10,262 nt of DNA from positions 1-10,262 of the forward strand of contig JAZNIU010000052.1 of the NCBI GenBank assembly GCA_045577655.1. Direction: 5' to 3'. The DNA comes from RGIG7450 sp045577655. Lineage in GTDB: Bacteria; Bacillota; Clostridia; RUG12999. Both the position numbers and the translations under genes were made by a program. Shown here in pieces: positions 6,395-10,262 of this stretch; the stretch's first letter is position 1, and every line of letters starts with the position of its first letter. The notes below the pieces were generated by a model that ran no database searches, was not told the DNA's origin, and saw nothing but the letters and a program-made list of their open reading frames with translations.

Positions 6395-6601
6395 TTATAC
6401 CCAAAATATGTATATAAGAGCCAGAATTGTTACAATATCAGGCTCATCTTCAGTAATCAGGATGAAAAGTATTCCCATCAGAATGATGTCATCCAGACCG
6501 ATGTTTGAAAACAGTCTGCCAATTTTGCTTATAGCGTTGTTTTCTTCCGTCATTTGTTCGGCGGCATCTATAGCATAGTGCGCATAATAACTCCTGTTCA
6601 T
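6395..6601 (-). CDS. Small protein with acidic-turn hydrophobic hairpin, function unknown
   Basis: A 68-aa protein starting MNRSYYAHYAIDAA. The ATG at 6601 is chosen because AGGTG, straddling the upstream gene's stop codon, is six bases before it; a GTG at 6610 is part of that site. The N-terminal half is polar. The C-terminal half is two short hydrophobic stretches (about 38-50 and 56-67) separated by the acidic turn TEDEPD, ending IYIFWV. Each stretch is only 12-13 residues, too short for an ordinary membrane span, so it could be a membrane-inserted hairpin, a single long helix or an amphipathic pair that self-assembles. From general memory, small clostridial proteins with a similar LDDxxLxxLxFLL...DDxxxLLxLxYLL ending occur beside a gene like the 128-aa neighbour, but I know of no assigned function. 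Spacing of 9 bases from the upstream gene implies coupling. Confidence 0.8.
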   Translation of the reverse strand: MNRSYYAHYAIDAAEQMTEENNAISKIGRLFSNIGLDDIILMGILFILITEDEPDIVTILALIYIFWV

Positions 6602-6610
6602 AAAATTCAC

Positions 6611-6997
6611 CTATCGTTTTTCAAACAATTTACTTATACCAAGTCCCTCCGACACCGACAGAAGCTGAACCATGCTTATGGCAGTGTTGATTTTGTCTTT
6701 TCTTCTGTCGCTCATATAGGGTTTTATAGAATTTAAAAGAGTAACCCGTTTGTCTTTACCGCCCGAAACAGTATTAAAAATATTCTGCAGCTGACTGCTT
6801 TCCTCCTCTTCGATTACTGAATATTCATTGTCGTCAGAGCTTACTTCTTCCGGTTCTGATATAAAATTATAGTTTTCCTCTTCGCTTTCGCCCCCGCTGA
6901 CCAGGCTGCTTAAAACTCCCTCAAGTTTTTCTTTTGTGTCTTTGTTCTCAAGCATTTTAGACAGCATATCCAACGCTTCTCCTAAATTGCCATCCAC
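6611..6997 (-). CDS. Uncharacterised acidic protein with C-terminal helical LLNxxKPYxSxxRxxKxxxA motif
   Basis: A 128-aa protein of unknown function. The GTG at 6997 is preferred: AGGGGG (7005-7010), partly overlapping the previous gene's stop region, is 7 bases before it, while the upstream TTG at 7003 is too close to that site. An ATG in between is out of frame and soon stopped. Three parts are visible: an N-terminal helix (EALDMLSKMLENKDTKEKLE), a very acidic, low-complexity middle (about 37-72, many E, S and D), and a basic C-terminal helical segment with RVTLLNSIKPYMSDRRKDKI then NTAISMVQLLSV. The LL-x-x-(L/I)-KPY-x-S-x-x-R pattern resembles a recurring uncharacterised clostridial family. 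No signal peptide or membrane segment is seen, so it is probably cytoplasmic. The basic tail and acidic linker suggest protein-protein contacts, perhaps with the 68-aa membrane-type partner; this is inference. Confidence 0.8.
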   Translation of the reverse strand: MDGNLGEALDMLSKMLENKDTKEKLEGVLSSLVSGGESEEENYNFISEPEEVSSDDNEYSVIEEEESSQLQNIFNTVSGGKDKRVTLLNSIKPYMSDRRKDKINTAISMVQLLSVSEGLGISKLFEKR

Positions 6998-7010
6998 ATC
7001 CAATCCCCCT

Positions 7011-7271
7011 TTAGCTTAAGGTCTTTTTTATTTTTTCAATAACTGACGGGTCTATTTTCCCCAAAAGCCCCATAAACCCCTCTAATTCCTTTGGATTTGT
7101 GGTCTGAATTTTCTTTTTTAGACTTTCAGCATCAACTCCTGAAAGCATTTTTTTAATTGCTCCCTTTTCAGACCCGGAAATTATATCTTTCAGTTTCTTT
7201 TCTATTTCCACGTTGCTCATAGAAGCAATCTTTTTTATATCATCACCTGTTATTTTGTTTGCCGGTTTCAT
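7011..7271 (-). CDS. Uncharacterised small helical protein
   Basis: An 86-aa lysine-rich protein of unknown function starting MKPANKITGDDIKKIASMSN. It has no membrane segment or cysteine. It appears as a series of short helices with helix-capping turns (SGSEKG, SGVDAES, TTNPKELEG, KIDPSV), a layout reminiscent of a compact helical-repeat or helix-hairpin fold. The ATG at 7271 follows an AGAAAGGA site about 10 bases upstream. It is 26 bases after the ATPase gene and 13 before the next, so it is co-transcribed. The spacing and the shared run with the 128- and 68-aa genes suggest the three small proteins act together. A DNA- or RNA-binding role is possible from charge but not shown. Confidence 0.8.
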   Translation of the reverse strand: MKPANKITGDDIKKIASMSNVEIEKKLKDIISGSEKGAIKKMLSGVDAESLKKKIQTTNPKELEGFMGLLGKIDPSVIEKIKKTLS

Positions 7272-7297
7272 ATTGTCTACATCCTTTCTGACTATTC

Positions 7298-8371
7298 TTA
7301 TACCATAATATGCTGCTGTTGCACTTTCTGTGCAATTAGCTCAAGCTGATGTAATATTTGTGCCGTCTTGTTTTCAACACCGCCAAAATCCATGTTTTTT
7401 ATATAGTATTCTTCAAGCTCATCATGAAGTTTTTTAGCTTTGGAAATGGACGCTACAGCATGCTGAATCATTGCAGTTGCAAAAATATGGCTCTTATGAA
7501 AATTGTTCGAGCACTCGATACCAGAGTCAAAATCGAGGTTTATAACTTCACCGTCCGACATACTTGTAATAACAAACATATCGCTTGTCAGAATGCAAAG
7601 CTTAAGTTCCGGAACAACAATATGCCTGATAATTTTATCAGGAAAAATGGGTGAAAAAAACAGTTCTATGTCATAGCCCCCGCAAATAAAATAGTTTTTC
7701 AACTTTTCAAGAACGCCTGCACTGCTTGTAAAATCAGCATTTAAAATAATTTTGTTCTCGTAACTGAAAGTGTCTGCAAAACTTATGCAGCCAACAGGTG
7801 TGATTGCATCCAGAAACAATTTTCTTACTCGTCCTTTTCCGCAACCCGACTTTTCCGGAATTTTACTGATAATTTTTAAAAAAGCATCTCTTTCTTTTTC
7901 CGCATCCGGATATTTTTCCATATTCAGCTGCAATTTTTCTGCTGCAGCAAGATAGTTGTATGCAGTTGTAAAGCAGTTTGAAATTTGTTTACTGCATCGG
8001 ATAATATCACATTTGTTTTTACCTATTTCTTCCCCATCCCAGAACTCACTTAAATTGACATAAACATCGACCGCGCCAACATATTTAGGATCTACTACGT
8101 GAGGAGCTGTGCCATCAACCATCGAAACTCCAAGCTTATTTATAACAAGCCCGTCAAGTGAGTCCGGGTCGGAAGAACAGTGAATATAGTCCACATCAAA
8201 TCCGCATTTTTCTGCCCAGCATCCCGCCTTTTTCATTAAAGAAGATTTCCCGGTTCCGGGCCCCCCTTTTATTATATATCTTACCGTCGCTTTTTCCGGG
8301 TCCGACAAATAGTCGTAATAAGAAAAAAAGCCTTTGCTTGTGTTCCCACCTAAAAAATAATCTCGAATCAT
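7298..8371 (-). CDS. PRK06851-type P-loop ATPase/nucleotide kinase-like protein with degenerate second half
   Basis: A 357-aa protein starting MIRDYFLGGNTSKGFFSYYD. A textbook Walker A, GGPGTGKSS, is at residues 36-44, followed by FDVDYIHCSSDPDSLDGLVI (58-77) and GTAPHVVDP (87-95). This matches my memory of the PRK06851 family (uncharacterised clostridial/bacillar ATP-binding proteins), which is built from two similar P-loop halves. Residues about 190-265 repeat the fold (ITPVGCISFADTF, GGYDIELFFSPIFPDKIIRH, VVPELKLCIL), but NADFTSSAGVLEKL stands where the second Walker A would be, with no GKS/T, so only the first half can bind ATP in the usual way. Substrate is unknown. The ATG at 8371 has AGGAGA 8 bases upstream. 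It heads the run that includes three small genes and spoVG. Confidence 0.82.
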   Translation of the reverse strand: MIRDYFLGGNTSKGFFSYYDYLSDPEKATVRYIIKGGPGTGKSSLMKKAGCWAEKCGFDVDYIHCSSDPDSLDGLVINKLGVSMVDGTAPHVVDPKYVGAVDVYVNLSEFWDGEEIGKNKCDIIRCSKQISNCFTTAYNYLAAAEKLQLNMEKYPDAEKERDAFLKIISKIPEKSGCGKGRVRKLFLDAITPVGCISFADTFSYENKIILNADFTSSAGVLEKLKNYFICGGYDIELFFSPIFPDKIIRHIVVPELKLCILTSDMFVITSMSDGEVINLDFDSGIECSNNFHKSHIFATAMIQHAVASISKAKKLHDELEEYYIKNMDFGGVENKTAQILHQLELIAQKVQQQHIMV

Positions 8372-8416
8372 ATTTTCACTCTCCTATGATTAAAATTTAT
8401 GCGTTTTTTGTTTTTT

Positions 8417-8460
8417 TATTACATATTTCGACTTGTAACAAAAGCGTAATATTATTACAT
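8417..8460. promoter_or_regulatory. Possible operator between the divergent ATPase and foldase genes
   Basis: Within the 196-base divergent region are three TGTAA-type half sites: TTACA at 8419-8423, TGTAA at 8435-8439 and TTACA at 8455-8459. TTATTACAT occurs twice (8416-8424 and 8452-8460), and GTAATATTATTAC (8446-8458) is a perfect odd palindrome. Between the first two lies AAGTCGAAA on the minus strand, one base off a Spo0A box core (TGTCGAA). A weak minus-strand promoter (TTGTTA, 17 bases, TAAAAA) overlaps this block. The binding protein is unknown. Confidence 0.3.
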
Positions 8461-8484
8461 TTTGATTAAAGAATAAAATTTTTA

Positions 8485-8513
8485 TTGAACAGGTACAGAT
8501 ATTGTTGTATAAT
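8485..8513 (+). promoter_or_regulatory. Sigma-A-type promoter of the PrsA-like gene
   Basis: TTGAAC (8485-8490) and TATAAT (8508-8513) are separated by exactly 17 bases. This leaves a leader of roughly 45-50 bases before the start codon of the lipoprotein foldase. Confidence 0.8.
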
Positions 8514-8567
8514 ATAATAAAAATATTATACTTGTTCATATTAAATATGGACGGAAAGGACAAAATT

Positions 8568-9566
8568 ATGAAAAAAACATTGTTTAAGATATTGTCTTTT
8601 TGTCTTGCTCTTGCCCTTTTGACTTCCTGTTCTGCTTTTACAGTAAAGGATGTTTCAAGTGTTGCAACTGTTAATGGCGAAGAAATACTTACGGAAGAGT
8701 TTGAATATTATCTTCTCATTGCAAAACAAAACATCTTGACAAGTGCAGGCGCAACGGAGGATTCAAAAGAATTCTGGGAAACTACTGACATAGGCGGAAA
8801 AAATGCTGCCGACCTTGCAAAAGAAACTGCTCTTGATGATGCAATAACAACAACTCTTATTGCGCAGAAAGCAAAAGAACTTGGAATTTCTGCAGACAGC
8901 AGCGAGGCAAAACAGCAGATTTCTTCTGTTCTTGCTTCTGCCGGCGATTTGACAACTGTTTACGGAATAACAGAAAGCGGTCTCAGAGCTTCACTTGAAA
9001 AATACTATTTAAATGCAAAGCTTATGCAGCAGCTTGCTGAAGAAGGAAAGCTTGATGTTTCGGAAGAAGCTTTGCGCAAAACTTATGAAGAAAATTTCAG
9101 AACAATCAAACATATTCTGTTTTCAATGACAGACCCGCAGACAAACGAAACCCTTTATACCCTTGAAGAAACAGAAAAAATGGCACTTTATGCCAAAGAC
9201 CAGATTACCAAAAACGGCGCAGACTTTGACGAGCTTATGAACACTTCTTCCATGGACCCGGGTCTTCAGACAAGTCCGGGAGGATATACTTTCACTAACG
9301 ACGGTTCAATGGTTCCACAGTTTGAATCTGCGGCATTTGAACTTGAAGTTGGCGAAATAAGCGACGTTGTTATAACAAACTACGGCAGCCATATTCTAAA
9401 AAGAGAACCTCTGCTCTCCTATGACGAGTATGTTGCATCAAACGGCGCATCTTCCATTTCAATGATTCTGGAAAGAGCTTATGAGAAAGAACTTGCTTCG
9501 GAATATAAAGCATCTTCAAAAATTGAGAAAAACGACAAAGTATATAACAGTCTTAAACTTTACTGA
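8568..9566 (+). CDS. PrsA-like peptidyl-prolyl cis-trans isomerase lipoprotein
   Basis: A 332-aa lipoprotein that probably helps secreted proteins fold on the outer face of the membrane. The ATG at 8568 is used: GGAAAGGA at 8553-8560 precedes it, and upstream in-frame codons give no sensible signal. The signal peptide is MKKTLFKILSFCLALALLTS, with Cys21 in the lipobox LTSC, so it is lipid-anchored. Residues about 30-175 are a SurA/PrsA-type helical chaperone region (VATVNGEEILTEEFEYYL at its start). Residues about 178-281 are a parvulin rotamase domain: KHILFSM (His182), the SPGGYTFTNDGSMVPQFESA segment and SHILKREP (His275), which are the positions expected in active parvulins. A charged C-terminal helix follows. 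In Clostridia such a gene is often found near mfd, spoVT and yabM. It has its own promoter and terminator. Confidence 0.93.
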   Translation: MKKTLFKILSFCLALALLTSCSAFTVKDVSSVATVNGEEILTEEFEYYLLIAKQNILTSAGATEDSKEFWETTDIGGKNAADLAKETALDDAITTTLIAQKAKELGISADSSEAKQQISSVLASAGDLTTVYGITESGLRASLEKYYLNAKLMQQLAEEGKLDVSEEALRKTYEENFRTIKHILFSMTDPQTNETLYTLEETEKMALYAKDQITKNGADFDELMNTSSMDPGLQTSPGGYTFTNDGSMVPQFESAAFELEVGEISDVVITNYGSHILKREPLLSYDEYVASNGASSISMILERAYEKELASEYKASSKIEKNDKVYNSLKLY

Positions 9567-9574
9567 TTCTTAAA

Positions 9575-9606
9575 TAAAAAAGCAGAGCGCCGGCTCTGCT
9601 TTTTTT
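9575..9606 (+). terminator. Intrinsic terminator after the PrsA-like gene
   Basis: AGCAGAGC (9581-9588) pairs with GCTCTGCT (9593-9600) around a GCCG loop, extended by the flanking A and T runs, with T at 9600-9606. It starts 8 bases after the stop codon. The A-run in front makes it potentially functional in both directions. Confidence 0.92.
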
Positions 9607-9658
9607 GCAACCTTTTTTATCTTTAAAAAGTATTATTTACGACGGGAGGTAATTTTAT

Positions 9659-10147
9659 ATGCAACCAGGGTTTTCCTCACCCGAATTTAAACATGAAATG
9701 ACAGAAAAATATCTGGGCATGGTATATAAAATTGCTCTTTCACAGACAAAAGACATCCACTACGCCGAAGATGTTACTTCCGAGGTATTTCTGCGGTACT
9801 TAAAAACCAATAAGAATTTTGATAGTGAAGAACATGTAAAAGCCTGGCTTATACGGGTAGCAATAAACTGCAGTAAAAACGTTTTTTTAAATTCCTGGTT
9901 TAAAAAAACTGTTCCTCTTGAAGAAGATCTCACTTTTGACTCTCCCGAAAAGTCAGATGTCTATTTTGCCGTCGCATCTCTTCCAAAAAAATACAAAGCA
10001 GTTATACACTTATTCTATTACGAAGGGTTGTCAATAGAAGAGATTTCTTCCGCCCTTAAGATTAAACCTTCGACAATAAAATCTCAGCTTCACCGTGGAA
10101 GAGAACTTTTAAAGAATAATCTGAAAGGAATTTATGAAGATGTTTAA
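9659..10147 (+). CDS. ECF-type RNA polymerase sigma factor (sigma-70 family)
   Basis: A 162-aa sigma factor with only regions 2 and 4, the ECF layout. Region 2 includes YAEDVTSEVFLRYLK (35-49) and VKAWLIRVAINCSKN (60-74), which bind the -10 element and core polymerase. Region 4 is LPKKYKAVIHLFYYEGLS (108-125) leading into the helix-turn-helix EEISSALKIKPSTIKSQLHR (127-146), which binds the -35. GGGAGGT at 9644-9650 is a strong ribosome binding site for this ATG. The 52 bases between the foldase terminator and the gene hold no convincing promoter; a standard ECF autoregulatory AAC/CGTC pair was not found at normal spacing. The next gene overlaps its 3' end, the usual arrangement for a sigma factor and its anti-sigma. 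The stimulus is unknown; envelope stress is an inference. Confidence 0.93.
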   Translation: MQPGFSSPEFKHEMTEKYLGMVYKIALSQTKDIHYAEDVTSEVFLRYLKTNKNFDSEEHVKAWLIRVAINCSKNVFLNSWFKKTVPLEEDLTFDSPEKSDVYFAVASLPKKYKAVIHLFYYEGLSIEEISSALKIKPSTIKSQLHRGRELLKNNLKGIYEDV

Positions 10148-10262
10148 GGATATTTACAATAGTGCTAACAATGATATAAAGCCCTCGCCATATCTTGCAA
10201 AAAAGATTTTTAATGCTTCAGAAAAAAAATCTACTCGCAGAATATTTTACAAATATGTTCCT
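10134..10262 (+). CDS. Partial gene overlapping the sigma factor, probable anti-sigma factor N-terminus
   Basis: An open frame runs from ATG at 10134 to the window edge (43 codons, no stop), translating as MKMFKDIYNSANNDIKPSPY and continuing with LAKKIFNASEKKSTRRIFYK. An alternative start is the ATG at 10140. AAGGA at 10125-10129 serves either. It overlaps the sigma gene by 8-14 bases, implying translational coupling. The IKPSPYLAKKIF segment resembles the start of clostridial anti-sigma-like membrane proteins (a short cytoplasmic helix before a transmembrane span), but the diagnostic part lies outside the window. The function is inferred mainly from position. Confidence 0.6.
   Translation, partial: MKMFKDIYNSANNDIKPSPYLAKKIFNASEKKSTRRIFYKYVP

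Noticed and set aside
5926..6417. 163-codon plus-strand open frame
   Set aside because: It crosses the flippase start, the spoVG terminator and all of spoVG antisense; the composition is that of an AT-rich shadow.
6998..7003. TTG start for the 128-aa protein
   Set aside because: It directly abuts the AGGGGG ribosome binding site; the GTG two codons later has proper spacing.
8372..8420. SigE/SigK-like CATA motifs before the ATPase gene
   Set aside because: CATAAATT and CATAGGAG lack a partner -35 element at the right spacing, so a sporulation sigma promoter is not supported.
9605..9658. Possible ECF autoregulatory promoter (GCAACC ... CGAC) before the sigma gene
   Set aside because: The elements are about 28 bases apart, too far for an ECF promoter (about 16), so no call was made.

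Overview
The window looks like a chromosomal segment of an AT-rich, anaerobe-type, endospore-forming-lineage Firmicute (class Clostridia). The reasons are AT-rich intergenic DNA, strong AGGAGG-type ribosome binding sites, sigma-A-like promoters, SpoVG, a YabM/SpoVB-type flippase next to mazG, hup and an RqcP-like S4 gene, and an S-layer-homology (SLH) surface protein. I cannot name a species. There are no tRNA, rRNA, CRISPR or mobile elements. No gene-free stretch exceeds about 200 bases.

Minus strand, right to left. Positions 8371-6082 hold a tight five-gene run: a P-loop ATPase of the PRK06851 type, three small uncharacterised proteins (86, 128 and 68 aa) and spoVG. The run is closed by a terminator whose stem is built from the last codons of spoVG. 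Positions 5971-3571 hold a multi-spanning lipid-linked-oligosaccharide-type flippase (YabM/SpoVB-like) and mazG, 7 bases apart. Positions 3402-2808 hold hup (HU) and a small S4-domain RNA-binding protein (RqcP-like), separated by a hairpin. Positions 2700-157 hold one large secreted protein with its own clear promoter: a phosphodiester glycosidase (NAGPA-like) domain, Ig-like or linker regions and three C-terminal SLH modules.

Plus strand, right end. A lipoprotein foldase/peptidyl-prolyl isomerase (PrsA-like) has a good sigma-A promoter and a strong terminator. It is followed by an ECF-type sigma factor whose 3' end overlaps the start of a downstream gene cut by the window edge, probably its regulator.

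How they fit together: much of the window concerns the cell envelope (flippase, SLH enzyme, extracytoplasmic foldase, ECF sigma) and information/housekeeping functions (MazG, HU, RqcP, SpoVG). Several of these genes are neighbours in other Firmicutes (prsA-like, yabM, mazG, hup, yabO), so this appears to be a rearranged form of that neighbourhood. The most promising undescribed unit is the PRK06851-like ATPase plus three small proteins linked to spoVG. Also notable is that spoVG appears to have an ATA codon at the position where the family's start ATG normally lies.
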